The translations under genes were made by a program, and so were the position numbers. A stretch of DNA of 64,000 nucleotides, from assembly GCF_019599465.1 (NCBI RefSeq), contig NZ_RKLR01000001.1, positions 795,341 through 859,340 of the forward strand, given 5' to 3'. Origin of the DNA: Haloarcula rubra. GTDB taxonomy: Archaea > Halobacteriota > Halobacteria > Halobacteriales > Haloarculaceae. Shown here one piece after another: positions 34,151 to 44,413 of the stretch (the first letter of the stretch is position 1; the number at the start of each line of letters is the position of its first letter). Below the pieces are notes generated by a model. The model was given only the letters and a program-made list of their open reading frames with translations. It ran no database searches and had not been told where the DNA came from.

Positions 34151-36078
34151 TCAGTCTCGCCGCCGCCCTCGATGGCCGCGCGACGGGCGATAGCCGCCTC
34201 GAAGAAACTCTCGGGGAGGTCCTCGATGTCGCCGGCCTGGACCCGCCAGAGGTTGGCGTAGAGGCCGTTCTCCGCGAGCAACTCGTCGTGGCTCCCTTGC
34301 TCGACGACGCGGCCGCCTTCGAGGACGAGGATAGTGTCGGCGTCTTTCACCGTCGAGAGGCGGTGGGCGATGGCGATAGTGGTGCGGTCGGCCGCCAGAT
34401 CGCGCAGACTCCGCTGGATGATGGCCTCCGTCTCGGTGTCGACGTGGCTGGTCGCCTCGTCGAGGACGAGGATAGCGGGGTCCTTGAGGAAGGTCCGGGC
34501 GAGGGCGATGCGCTGGCGCTGGCCACCCGAGAGTTTCACCCCGCGCTCGCCGACCGTCGTGTCGTAGCCGTCGGGGAGGTTCTGGACGAACTCGTGGGCG
34601 GCGGCGCGGCGGGCCGCCCGTTCGACGGCCGCGTCGCTGGCGTCGAAGGTGCCGTAGGCGATGTTCTCGCGTACCGTCCCGTAGAAGAGGAACGGTTCCT
34701 GCGCGACGTAGCCGACGGCCCGGCGCAACTGCTCGATGGACAGGTCGCGCACGTCGTGGCCGTCGATGCGGACCGCCCCCGACTCGGGGTCGTACAGCCT
34801 GACGAGGAGTTTCACGAGCGTCGACTTCCCGCTCCCCGTCGGCCCGACGATACCGACGGTGTCGCCCGGCGAGACGCTGAACGAGACGTCCCGGAGGACC
34901 GGCGAGGCGTCGTCGTCCTCGTCGGTCGCGTAGGCGAACGTGACCCCGTCGTACTCGATGTGGCCGTCGACCACGGGCCACTCGACGGGGTCGGTGGGGT
35001 CGGCGACCGACGGTTCGGCCTCCAGCAGGGCGTACACGCGGTCGCTGGACGCGCGGGCCCGCTGGTAGTTGTTCACTATCTGGCCGAACTGTGCCAGCGG
35101 CCAGATGAACTGCTGGGTGTACAGCATGAACGTGACGAACGCGCCGGGCGAGACGGTCCGGGTGAAGGGCGTCGGCGGACCGTTCAGGACCCAGAACGCG
35201 CCGACGGCGAAGGTGAGGGCGAAACTCAGGCCGGAGAGGACCGACAGTCCCGGGAAGAAGGTGATGCGGGTCCGGATGGCGTCCCAGTTGGTGTCGTAGT
35301 AGGACTGGGAGGCCTCCCGGACGCGGCCGGCCTCGTAGGCCTCGGCGTGTTCGGTCTTGATGACCTCGATGCCGCCGACGTTGTTCTCCAGTCTGGCGTT
35401 CAGGTCGCCGACGCTGGCCCGCATACTCGCGTATTTGGGCTGGATGCGGCGGACGAACAGCGCGGTGAACACCGCGAGCACCGGCACCGCCGTCAGCGAG
35501 ACGAGCGCCAGCCACGGATTCAGCGAGAGCATGACGAGGCCGACGCCGACGACCAGCGCCACGAGTCGGAGGAACGAACTGACGCCGTCGGTCAGGAACG
35601 ACTCCAGTTGGTTGACGTCGTTGTTCAGTACGGACAGCAGTTCGCCCGTTCGGGACTGGTCGAAGAAGGTCCGGTCCTGTGCCTGCAGTCGCTCGTAGGC
35701 GTCGGTACGCAGGCGGTGCTGGATGTTCTGGGCGAAGCGGTTCCAGCCGTAGTTCTGGAGCCACGACCCCACCGCCCCCAGTACCGTCGCACCGACGAGG
35801 ATAGCGACGGCCAGCCACAACTGTCCGGCGGCCGTCGTGGGAATCCACGTCTCGGGCACCAGCGGGAGCGTGAACGGGCGCGTCCCGAGGAGGACGGCGT
35901 CGATTGCCAGTCCCAGCAACAGCGCCGGGACCAGCCCGGTCGCGCGGGAGAGGAGTGCCATCACGGTCCCGAGCACCGCGTTGCCCGCGTTCTCGCGGCC
36001 GTACGCCGCGTAGAGCCGCCACATCGACCCGCCGTCGTCGACGGGCGTCAGCGTCCCCTCGGCGTCCTCACCCGCCAC
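34147..36078 (-). CDS. ABC exporter, permease-ATPase fusion
   Basis: The 643 residues contain an ABC type-1 transmembrane domain with six helices (about 20-330). The nucleotide-binding domain has Walker A GPTGSGKSTLVKLL, the signature LSGGQRQRIALARTF, Walker B AILVLDEATSHVD and the H-loop IAIAHRLSTV. It is a half-transporter that dimerises and exports lipids, peptides or drugs. No substrate can be assigned. The GTG at 36078 gives an acidic N-terminus common in haloarchaeal homologues; an ATG at 36024 is the alternative. An HxlR-type regulator gene lies just upstream and might control it. Confidence 0.93.
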   Translation of the reverse strand: MAGEDAEGTLTPVDDGGSMWRLYAAYGRENAGNAVLGTVMALLSRATGLVPALLLGLAIDAVLLGTRPFTLPLVPETWIPTTAAGQLWLAVAILVGATVLGAVGSWLQNYGWNRFAQNIQHRLRTDAYERLQAQDRTFFDQSRTGELLSVLNNDVNQLESFLTDGVSSFLRLVALVVGVGLVMLSLNPWLALVSLTAVPVLAVFTALFVRRIQPKYASMRASVGDLNARLENNVGGIEVIKTEHAEAYEAGRVREASQSYYDTNWDAIRTRITFFPGLSVLSGLSFALTFAVGAFWVLNGPPTPFTRTVSPGAFVTFMLYTQQFIWPLAQFGQIVNNYQRARASSDRVYALLEAEPSVADPTDPVEWPVVDGHIEYDGVTFAYATDEDDDASPVLRDVSFSVSPGDTVGIVGPTGSGKSTLVKLLVRLYDPESGAVRIDGHDVRDLSIEQLRRAVGYVAQEPFLFYGTVRENIAYGTFDASDAAVERAARRAAAHEFVQNLPDGYDTTVGERGVKLSGGQRQRIALARTFLKDPAILVLDEATSHVDTETEAIIQRSLRDLAADRTTIAIAHRLSTVKDADTILVLEGGRVVEQGSHDELLAENGLYANLWRVQAGDIEDLPESFFEAAIARRAAIEGGGETD

Positions 36079-36167
36079 GTCGGCCTCCGCCAGTCAGCGT
36101 GCCCTGTCTCATTCGGCCCTCACTACGATTTCGGGAGTGATACGTCGGCCAGTCCGGGTCACGGGAG

Positions 36168-36521
36168 TCACTCCTGTCCCCCGGAGTGTGACGGCGACGG
36201 GCGTTCGTAGACGCGTGCCCAGTCCCGGAGTTCCCCGAACACCGGGCCGAGCGCGGCCGCTTTCTCGGTCGCCTCGTACTCGACGCGTGGGGGAATCTCG
36301 CCGTACTGCGTCCGGGTCACCAGTCCGGCGTCGACGAGTTCGTCGAGCCTGACCGAGAGCGTGTTCGGCGACATGTCGAGGGTGCGCTGGAGTTCGGTGA
36401 AGCGCCACGGCCGCGGCTCACGCCGGACGAGCCGGTCGAGGAGGTACATCGTGTGAGCCTTCCCGAGGAGGGAGAACAGCGGTGCGGCCGGATGGGTGTC
36501 GCAGGACGTCGTCGTACTCAT
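36168..36521 (-). CDS. HxlR-type winged-helix transcriptional regulator
   Basis: The 117-residue protein matches the HxlR layout: a short N-terminus with one Cys (MSTTTSCDTHPAAPLFSLLG), a helix HTMYLLDRLV, and the winged helix RFTELQRTLDMSPNTLSVRLDELVDAGLVTR. The wing YGEIPPRVEYEATEK is very typical of HxlR. Such dimeric regulators often sense redox or electrophilic compounds through the N-terminal Cys, which is kept here. The ATG at 36521 gives the family's usual length. It lies 89 bp upstream of the ABC exporter gene on the same strand, a likely target. Confidence 0.9.
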   Translation of the reverse strand: MSTTTSCDTHPAAPLFSLLGKAHTMYLLDRLVRREPRPWRFTELQRTLDMSPNTLSVRLDELVDAGLVTRTQYGEIPPRVEYEATEKAAALGPVFGELRDWARVYERPSPSHSGGQE

Positions 36522-36655
36522 GTCGTTACTACGCTTCCCGAAGCTATGACGGTAGCGGTGCTCTGTGGGGAGGGCTGCGGCATAGCGGCCATCTCCGGAC
36601 CGCCTCGGGAGACGACCGGCAAAGAAGGGTGGAGCGGTCGTGTCGACGGCGGGCG

Positions 36656-36901
36656 TTACAGGTCCGACTCGAGCCGAACCTCGTCGTCTGTGATGTGTTC
36701 GACCTTCGAGGAGTCGAGTTTGTAGTCGCTCTCGTCGATATCCTCCCACCCGAGCCGAGACATGATCTTGTCCGTGATACCCGGGTCGGGGTCGACGTAG
36801 GCCTCGCCGCCGCGGAACCCCGATATCATGCCGACCATCTCGCCGTCGGCGTTCACGACTCGCTTGCCCTCGTCCCGTTCGGTCAGGTTGTTTCGTGCCA
36901 T
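36656..36901 (-). CDS. PRC-barrel-like small protein
   Basis: The 81 residues begin MARNNLTERDEGKRVVNADGEMVGMISGFRGGEAYV. This is the first strands of a PRC-barrel as found in many small haloarchaeal proteins, followed by a helix GITDKIMSRLGW and strands ending at the acidic C-terminus. Family members may help RNA or photosynthetic-complex biology in other lineages, but here the role is unknown. A longer frame exists but the ATG at 36901 matches the domain and lies about 30 bp after a TATA-like element (rc of ttgttatac, 36931-36940). Confidence 0.8.
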   Translation of the reverse strand: MARNNLTERDEGKRVVNADGEMVGMISGFRGGEAYVDPDPGITDKIMSRLGWEDIDESDYKLDSSKVEHITDDEVRLESDL

Positions 36902-37002
36902 TGCATCCAGTGATGCCGGGACTGGCGTCATTGTTATACTGCGAGAACTGGAGTGCGGGTGGAGACCGGTCCGCACTTACCGATTCCTAGGCCGGCGTTA
37001 GC

Positions 37003-37458
37003 TCAGTCGTTGCGGTACTCTTTGCGGAACCCGCGGAACTCCGTCCGGTGGGCCTCTTCGTCGGCCAGCAGCGTGACCGCGAGGTCCTCCGTCACGGGGT
37101 CGTCGGCCGCTTCGGCGGCGTCGATGAGGTCGTGGTAGGTCTCGATAGCGTCGTTCTCGGCGTCGAGGACGCCCTCGATGACCGACAGCACGTCCGTCGA
37201 GTCCTCGGGTGGCTGGAGCGAGTCCTGTCGCGCGACGAACTCGCCGGACCCCGGTGGCTGGGCGTCGAGTTGCTTGAGTCGCTGGCCCAGCTGTTCGGCG
37301 TGCCCCAGTTCCTCCTGGATGTCCTGCTTGAGGCTCTCCTTTATCTCCTCGGCGCGGACGCCGTCCAGGACGATGGCGTTCGTCTGGTAGTTCATCACCG
37401 TCTCTATCTCGTCGCCGTACGCCTTTCGCAGCAGTTCGATGACGCGGTCGTCTGCCAT
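37003..37458 (-). CDS. Ferritin-like diiron-domain protein
   Basis: The 151-residue all-helical protein shows the four-helix spacing of ferritin-like proteins. Its metal-ligand-type residues are DEIETVMNYQ in helix A, EELGHAEQL (E-x-x-H) in helix B, AENDAIETYHDL in helix C, and DEEAHRTEFRGF (E-x-x-H) in helix D. It could oxidise or store iron, or act like a Dps/bacterioferritin relative. The short C-terminus EYRND is compatible with a soluble oligomer. I start at MADDRVIELL (37458). The next gene in the same direction is the PRC-barrel protein, 101 bp downstream. Confidence 0.82.
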   Translation of the reverse strand: MADDRVIELLRKAYGDEIETVMNYQTNAIVLDGVRAEEIKESLKQDIQEELGHAEQLGQRLKQLDAQPPGSGEFVARQDSLQPPEDSTDVLSVIEGVLDAENDAIETYHDLIDAAEAADDPVTEDLAVTLLADEEAHRTEFRGFRKEYRND

Positions 37459-37626
37459 GCCCCGGCTTCGAGTGGGACACGTAAACAAAGCAGGGTCGTT
37501 GCAATCGGCGTACAGCGTGCTTACTGGCGTCCGGTACGCTTGGCCATCGAGCCCGTTCTCGAGATGGTGTCAAACTACCTGACAGTGGCGGAAGGTTAAT
37601 GCCGCTGTTGTGCCTGATACTCCACT

Positions 37627-38367
37627 ATTACCGCCGAGCAGTCCCACGACGGCGCGACGGCCGACCCCCGTCTCCGCGACGAGTGCCTCGAACGAATCCC
37701 CGGCGGCGGTACCGACGGCGACGTCGTCGTCGTCGGCACCCTCCACGACCACCCCGCCAGTGCGTATCGAGTGCAGTCCGTGGTCGAGCGCGAGTCGCCA
37801 GCGGTGCTCGCACTCGAACTCCCGCCGTTGGCGGTGCCCCTGTACGAACACCACGCGAGCGACGCGATGACTCCGCCCACCTTCGGTGGGGAGATGAGCG
37901 CGGCGATACAGGCGGCCGACGGCGCGGCGATCGTCGGCATCGACGGCCCGAGTCCGTCGTTCCTCCGGCGCGTCGTCGCCGCCCTCCACCGGGAACGGGC
38001 CTCGCTGGAGACGGTCAGGAGGACGGCGCAGTCGGTCCTCTCGCTCACGAAGACGGCGCTCACCCGACGACTGGCAGCCACCCTCGCGACGCTGACGGCG
38101 GTGCAGGTGACCGTCGACGTTCCGACGGTGTACGACGCCGGCTGGGGCGACGACGCCGAACGACAGGCGACCGACGAGCGAGAGCGGATGGAGACGGCCG
38201 AAGCCATGCGCTCGGCGTTCGACCCGCCGCCGCCGGCCGCCGTCCGCACGACGGCCCGTGAACGCCACATGGCCGACCGACTGGCGACGCTCCGGTCGCG
38301 AGGGGACGTCGTCGCCGTCGTTGGACAGGGGCACGGAGACGCCGTCGCCGCACGTCTCGCGGACTGA
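37627..38367 (+). CDS. TraB/GumN-family protein, unusual start
   Basis: The protein shows the TraB-family opening VVVVGTLHDHPASAYRV, the block VLALELPPLAVPLYE followed by GGEMSAAIQAA, and the end RERHMADRLATLRSRGDVVAVVGQGH. The family is found in archaea and eukaryotes and may cleave or sense small compounds; its biochemical role is not settled. The conserved GTLHDHPAS lies upstream of the first ATG/GTG/TTG of the frame (GTG at 37771), so the real protein must start earlier. The frame is closed by a TGA at 37615, leaving the ATT at 37627 as the best candidate. A TATA-like ggttaatg centres 29 bp before it. A frameshift or base error near 37620 is the alternative. Confidence 0.72.
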   Translation: MTAEQSHDGATADPRLRDECLERIPGGGTDGDVVVVGTLHDHPASAYRVQSVVERESPAVLALELPPLAVPLYEHHASDAMTPPTFGGEMSAAIQAADGAAIVGIDGPSPSFLRRVVAALHRERASLETVRRTAQSVLSLTKTALTRRLAATLATLTAVQVTVDVPTVYDAGWGDDAERQATDERERMETAEAMRSAFDPPPPAAVRTTARERHMADRLATLRSRGDVVAVVGQGHGDAVAARLAD

Positions 38368-38445
38368 GTTGCCGAGCGGTCGGTCGTGCGCCAGCCGGAC
38401 ACGACCGGGCCCCGTTCTTAACGAGGGAGGGGGTACCTCGTCGGT

Positions 38446-40028
<1,583 letters not shown>

Positions 40029-40113
40029 TTAGTGGTTTCGCGCCCAGCGAGCGCCGTCGCCGGAGCGTCGCCTCCGACTGCGACACAGCCGTCTACCGAC
40101 CCCAGAACGGCGG

Positions 40114-41058
40114 TCACCGTTCGTAGAACGCGTCCGGACCGTGGTCGTCCTGCCACGCGAACGCGAACAGCGTCCGGGCTGGAAGCCGGGGCAGCGAGCG
40201 CGCGTCCTCGCTCTCGCCCGTGAGCGCGTTCCAAATCGTCTCGTCCGCGCTGAACGTCGTTTCCCCCTCGTGAGTTCGTTCGAACGCGTAGCCGTCGTTC
40301 TCGTAGGCGTACAGCGACCCGTCGGCTTCGAAGACGACGACATCTCGGCCGCCGACCGTGTCGGTGACGACGCCACCGGCCGCCCGAACCCGCGGGAGCG
40401 GGTAGCCCGTCGCGTCGTCGCCGTCGACGACACCGAGGACGAGCGTCTTCGGGTCGAGGTCGTCGCGGTTCCACTCACGCGGGTCGCCTTCGCCACGCAT
40501 CCCGTAGCGGCCGAACGCCTCGCGGTCGACGTAGGCCTCGTAGCCGTCCATCGCGTGTCTCTCGCGCAGTTGCGCGTCGGAGGCGTCCGGGCCGCCGCGA
40601 ACCGGTTGGAGGAACTCGCCGTCGGGGTACTCGGCTCGGAACCGTGCGACGGTCAGAATCGGGGCCGGCCGGGCGTCGAGGCGGGTCCCCTCGAACTGGC
40701 CGGCGATAGCCTCGCCCGAGGGCTGTCGCCACTCACTGTCGGTCTCGCGGTCGTACATCACGAGGGCGTCGTCGGCGAGTTTCCCCGAGACGCCGAAGGT
40801 CAGCGTGCGGCCGTCGACGGTGCGGTCGTAGACGGCGGCGCTCCAACAGATGGGGCACCACGTCACCGCGACGGAGTCGCCGCCGGCCTCGCCGTTGACG
40901 ATTTCGTGGTAACTGAGGATGCGAACGGGGTAGGCCCGGAGTGGGTCGCCGTCGACGACGACCACCTCGTCGTCGGGCGCGCCGAAGTAGTGTGCGCCGA
41001 ACGTCGGGTCGTCGATGCTCGGGATGGCGTCCTTCGGGAGGACGTCGGTGACTGTCAC
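40114..41058 (-). CDS. DUF3179 domain protein
   Basis: The 314 residues show the DUF3179 blocks AYPVRILSYHEIVNG, VAVTWCPICWSAAVYDR (a CPxC-type motif) and LTFGVSGKLADDALVMYDRETDSEW. The paired Cys and conserved His suggest a metal or redox site, but the function is not known. I chose the GTG at 41058 because homologues as I know them start MxVxxVLPxDAIPSI. The longer frame to 41121 adds 21 residues with Arg/His-rich, non-native character. No signal peptide is present. Confidence 0.8.
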   Translation of the reverse strand: MTVTDVLPKDAIPSIDDPTFGAHYFGAPDDEVVVVDGDPLRAYPVRILSYHEIVNGEAGGDSVAVTWCPICWSAAVYDRTVDGRTLTFGVSGKLADDALVMYDRETDSEWRQPSGEAIAGQFEGTRLDARPAPILTVARFRAEYPDGEFLQPVRGGPDASDAQLRERHAMDGYEAYVDREAFGRYGMRGEGDPREWNRDDLDPKTLVLGVVDGDDATGYPLPRVRAAGGVVTDTVGGRDVVVFEADGSLYAYENDGYAFERTHEGETTFSADETIWNALTGESEDARSLPRLPARTLFAFAWQDDHGPDAFYER

Positions 41059-41167
41059 GGTGGCGTCGCTACGCGGGTCGTGTGGAAAGCCGTTGTGCCG
41101 CCGGTGAGTCGTCGCACACACCCGCTGCTACGGGTGTAGCGTCAGAAAGAACGGTCGACCGACGCCG

Positions 41168-41350
41168 CTAGCGACGACCGGTACGGGCTTCGACGCGCAT
41201 CTCGACGTAGCGGTCCGACCACGTCTCTACGTGGGTCCGGATGGCCCGTGTTACCGTCGCGATGAGTCCGTCCGTCGGGGCGCGGTCGACTGCGTCGTGA
41301 CTGTCGTCGTAGGACTGCTCTGCCTCCATGGGCCCCTCTGGAAAACTCAT
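41168..41350 (-). CDS. Small protein, function unknown
   Basis: Sixty residues from MSFPEGPMEAEQSYDD, with a helix TDGLIATVTRAIRTHVETWSDRYVEM and a basic end EARTGRR. A strong TATA box (TTTATTATA on the minus strand, 41373-41383) is centred about 28 bp before this ATG, so a leaderless start at 41350 is favoured over the longer frame. I do not recognise the family. It is divergent from the TauE/SafE transporter gene. Confidence 0.6.
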   Translation of the reverse strand: MSFPEGPMEAEQSYDDSHDAVDRAPTDGLIATVTRAIRTHVETWSDRYVEMRVEARTGRR

Positions 41351-41372
41351 TACGTCACGATTTATCACGCCC

Positions 41373-41383
41373 GGTATAATAAA
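41373..41383 (-). promoter_or_regulatory. TATA box for the gene starting at 41350
   Basis: On the minus strand the sequence reads TTTATTATACC, the clearest archaeal TATA element in this window. Its centre is 28 bp from the ATG at 41350, matching a leaderless transcript and deciding the start of that gene. Confidence 0.6.
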
Positions 41384-41536
41384 CATTAGGGACTCATCAC
41401 TGCGCACGCGGACGCAGGCGAGATGAAGCGTTAGTGGCCCCGCAGACCACCGAACTGTCACGAATCATCGCCCGAGACGTCGGACGATACGACAACGCAC
41501 TTAAGTCCCGATTTACTACACTGGCTTCACGATTCA

Positions 41537-42631
41537 ATGACCACGTCGTCATCGTCCGGTAGCATCCAGAAGACCTTCCTCAAGTACCAGCACGTCTTCG
41601 TGTTCCTCGCGCCACTGGCGTTCGTGCTCGGTGTGTACTTCTTCGCACCCACCAGTGGCACCGGGACGGGCTACTGGCTCGAATACTGGTGGCTGTTCCT
41701 CGCGTTCATCACCGGCGCCACCATCGTCAACACGGTCGGCATAAGCGGGTCGGCGCTGTTCGTGCCGTTCCTCATCTTCGTCTTCCCGGTCGTCGCCGGA
41801 GAGACGCTGACACCGGAGACACTAGTGAAGATTGGCCTCATCAGCGAGTCGTTCGGCCTCTCCAGTTCGGCGCTCGCGTTCATCCAGTACGGCCTCGTCG
41901 ACCGCCGACTGGCGCTCAGCCTCGTCCTCGGCGGCATCCCGTTCGTCGTCGCGGGTGCGCTCCTCTCGTTCGTCATCCCCGCGCCGGTGTTCCACGCGCT
42001 GCTGGGCATCGCCCTCATCGCCGCGTCGTTCCTGCTGTTCAAGGCCGACCTCGGCCACGAGGAACCCGGCGCCGCCGGCGACGAGGAGGCCGGCGTCTCC
42101 GCGGACGGCGGCACCGGCGCCGGTCTGCCGAACGACGCCGACAAACTCGGTCCCGCCGGCGTCGAGAAAGACGAGAACGGCACCGTCACGCGCGTCGACA
42201 AGGACGGGAACGACTACACGTACTCCCACGGCGGCTACCTCGAGCGCTTCGCCAACTACAGCATCGGCGGCGTCTTCCAGGGCCTCGCCGGGTTCGGTAT
42301 CGGCGAACTGGGCATCATCTCGATGCTCCGTACCGACGTGCCGGTTCGGGTCGCCATCGGGACGAACCACATCGTCGTCGCGACGACGGCCATCCTCGCG
42401 TCGGTAGTCCACGTCTTCGGTGGTGGCCTCGTCCCCGGCGCTCACAGCATCAACCTCGCGTCGACGCCGTGGAACATGGTCGTCTGGACGGTGCCGGCGA
42501 CGGCCACCGGCGGCCAGATTGCGCCCTACGTCTCGGCCGCGCTCGACACGACCCTCATCAAGAAGGGCGTCGGCGCGCTGTTCGCGGTCATCGCCGTCGC
42601 GCTGTTCCTGATGGCAGCCGGTGCCTTCTAA
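41537..42631 (+). CDS. TauE/SafE-family sulfite/anion exporter
   Basis: The 364-residue protein contains about eight membrane helices in two halves. Typical segments are GATIVNTVGISGSALFVPFLIF and IGGVFQGLAGFGIGELGIISM, in which the Gly-rich loops are family signatures. A hydrophilic acidic cytoplasmic loop of about 65 residues (GHEEPGAAGDEEAG...) lies between the halves. TauE/SafE proteins move sulfite, sulfoacetate or related organic anions. The following universal stress protein gene starts 25 bp downstream and is likely cotranscribed, as often in haloarchaea. A box gatttacta lies about 25-30 bp before the ATG. Confidence 0.88.
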   Translation: MTTSSSSGSIQKTFLKYQHVFVFLAPLAFVLGVYFFAPTSGTGTGYWLEYWWLFLAFITGATIVNTVGISGSALFVPFLIFVFPVVAGETLTPETLVKIGLISESFGLSSSALAFIQYGLVDRRLALSLVLGGIPFVVAGALLSFVIPAPVFHALLGIALIAASFLLFKADLGHEEPGAAGDEEAGVSADGGTGAGLPNDADKLGPAGVEKDENGTVTRVDKDGNDYTYSHGGYLERFANYSIGGVFQGLAGFGIGELGIISMLRTDVPVRVAIGTNHIVVATTAILASVVHVFGGGLVPGAHSINLASTPWNMVVWTVPATATGGQIAPYVSAALDTTLIKKGVGALFAVIAVALFLMAAGAF

Positions 42632-42655
42632 CCGCGGCGCGTTCTCCCTTCGAGT

Positions 42656-43090
42656 ATGTACGACGATATCCTCCTGCCGACCGACGGGAGCGACGGTATC
42701 GCCGCGGCCGCCGAACACGCCGGGAACTTCGCTCACCGCTTCGGCGCGACGGTCCACGTCCTCTCCGTGGTCGACACGCGCAACCGGTTCGAGAGCCCCA
42801 CCGCCGGCCTCTCCGCCGAGGCGTGGACGGAGGCCGAACGCGAACGGGCCGAGCAAGCCGTCGAGGACACCGTCTCGGCGCTCCCCGACGACGTGGCCGT
42901 CGAGACGGCCGTCGTCGAGGGCGTTCCTCGCTCGGAGATTCTCGACTTCGTGGAGGACGAGGCGATGGACCTCGTCGTGATGGGCACCCACGGTCGGACC
43001 GGGCTGGACCACTATCTCATCGGCAGCGTCGCCGAGAAGGTGGTCCGACGCTCGCCGGTGCCCGTGGTTACGGTCCGGTTGACGGAGTGA
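42656..43090 (+). CDS. Universal stress protein (UspA family)
   Basis: The 144-residue protein starts MYDDILLPTDGSDGIAAAAEHA, the classic UspA strand and Asp loop. It ends with the nucleotide-binding motif GTHGRTGLDHYLIGSVAEKVVRRSPVPV, written in two pieces as GTHGRTGLDHYLIG and SVAEKVV, which matches G-2x-G-9x-G-S. It should bind ATP and form dimers in the cytoplasm. Its position 25 bp after the TauE/SafE gene suggests that it modulates that transporter, an inference from frequent pairing of Usp domains with transporters. Confidence 0.93.
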   Translation: MYDDILLPTDGSDGIAAAAEHAGNFAHRFGATVHVLSVVDTRNRFESPTAGLSAEAWTEAERERAEQAVEDTVSALPDDVAVETAVVEGVPRSEILDFVEDEAMDLVVMGTHGRTGLDHYLIGSVAEKVVRRSPVPVVTVRLTE

Positions 43091-43198
43091 ACGAGGGGTG
43101 TGACCACCGGGAGGGAGTCTCGGGAAGCGAACGGCGACCGAGGTGCGTGACTGCCGACGAGCGTTCCAGCGAGGACGTCGAGACGTGAGCGAACCGCC

Positions 43199-43969
43199 TC
43201 AGTCCGGTGTCGACGGCGTCTCGGCGTTCCGTGGCGACACCGGGGACTCGCCGGCCGCCTCGTCCCTGAGTTGCCGGAACGCGACGGCGATCGCTGCGGC
43301 GACGAACAGGGAGACGGGCGTCTGAACCAGGACGATGACGAGTTGGGCGACGCCCCGCGGGAGCAAGAGGGACCCCACGAGGCCAGCGACGCCACCGAGC
43401 AGGCTCGACGTGGCGACGAGCAGGAAGACCAGTGCGAACAGTCGCACCCAGTGGCCCCTGCTGAGGCGATAGCTCGACCGCAGTGCGTCGACGAAGTTGC
43501 GGTCCTCGACGGCGACGTACGGTAGTAGGAACAGGAGAGCGACGTACGCGACGATACCGGGGAGGACGAACAGGAGCGTCCCGAGGAACACGACAGCGCC
43601 GTAGACGAGGCCACCGACGGCCAGGTTGAGGAGTGCCAGCGGAACGTTTCGGGTGAGTGCGCCCGCTGGGAACGAGTCACGAGCGCCCGCGACGAACGTC
43701 CGCGTAGCGACGACCGAGTGATACAGCGCGAGCACCATCCCGAGGAGAACCCCGACACCAGCGACCGAGAGCGGAACGTCGAGGGTCAACGGGAGCGTCG
43801 CGGCCACGTCTTCGAATCCCCACCGGGCGTACAGGACGGCGAACAGCGTGTTGAACGCCGCCTGGAACCCCATCAGCAAGACGAGGTACGTCACGAGCAG
43901 TATCGCACCGGTACGACCGACTAGCTGTGACCCCGCTTCGCGCAGGGTCGAACCGATCTGGAGGGCCAT
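43199..43969 (-). CDS. Six-helix membrane protein
   Basis: The 256-residue protein has about six hydrophobic helices: roughly 20-40, 62-84, 110-130, 138-158, 180-203 and 207-228. Its Gly-rich helices and the motif ALRSSYRLSRGHW resemble the membrane domain of glycerophosphodiester phosphodiesterase-like or DUF975-like proteins. This is a weak family resemblance. The ATG at 43969 lies 27 bp from a TATA-like tttttgtatt on the minus strand (43991-44000), so I prefer it to the GTG at 43984. Function unknown. Confidence 0.75.
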   Translation of the reverse strand: MALQIGSTLREAGSQLVGRTGAILLVTYLVLLMGFQAAFNTLFAVLYARWGFEDVAATLPLTLDVPLSVAGVGVLLGMVLALYHSVVATRTFVAGARDSFPAGALTRNVPLALLNLAVGGLVYGAVVFLGTLLFVLPGIVAYVALLFLLPYVAVEDRNFVDALRSSYRLSRGHWVRLFALVFLLVATSSLLGGVAGLVGSLLLPRGVAQLVIVLVQTPVSLFVAAAIAVAFRQLRDEAAGESPVSPRNAETPSTPD

Positions 43970-44025
43970 CGTTTCGCGGTTCACGGAACGAATACAAAAA
44001 CGTACTCCCGACGTGTCACGTTCCC

Positions 44026-44358
44026 TCAGGCCGCTTCGACGAACGCGACGAGGTCCGCGGTGGGGACGAACCCGTCGGCCCGCCGGTCGACCAGTTCGCC
44101 GTCGACGAACAGCAGGAAGGTCGGCACGCTCCGGACGGCGAACGCCTCGACGGCGTCCAGGTCCTCGCGGGGGTTGAACACGAGGACGGTGGCGTCGGTG
44201 GCACGGGCGACGTTGTCGAGAACCGGCTCCATCGACTGGCAGATGGTACAGCCCTCGGTACGGACCATCACCAGCACGCGGTCGCCGTCGCGCAGGTGCT
44301 CGTCCATCTCCTCGCGTGTCCGGACAGTCACGGGCCGGTCGTGGTCTGACGTGCTCAT
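44026..44358 (-). CDS. Thioredoxin-like protein
   Basis: The 110-residue protein has a thioredoxin fold with active site CTIC (Cys37, Cys40) in VMVRTEGCTICQSMEPVL instead of the usual CGPC. The cis-Pro loop is AVRSVPTFLLFVDGE. No signal is present, so it is cytoplasmic. The changed dipeptide between the Cys alters redox potential, so it may serve a special partner. The gene is 55 bp beyond the secreted protein gene at 44414 on the same strand and may be unrelated to it. Confidence 0.88.
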   Translation of the reverse strand: MSTSDHDRPVTVRTREEMDEHLRDGDRVLVMVRTEGCTICQSMEPVLDNVARATDATVLVFNPREDLDAVEAFAVRSVPTFLLFVDGELVDRRADGFVPTADLVAFVEAA

Positions 44359-44413
44359 GATGTCGGTAGACGCTCGACCCGGGTAAGCGTTACAGCGCCG
44401 TCGCGACCCGGGG

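Noticed and set aside
36953..36976. GTGCGG/CCGCAC dyad downstream of the ferritin-like gene
   Set aside because: The stem is only six bases and is not followed by a T-run, so I did not list it as a terminator.
37599..38261. Basic 220-codon frame overlapping the TraB-like gene
   Set aside because: It runs in another frame with Arg-rich low-complexity sequence. The TraB motifs are in the other frame.
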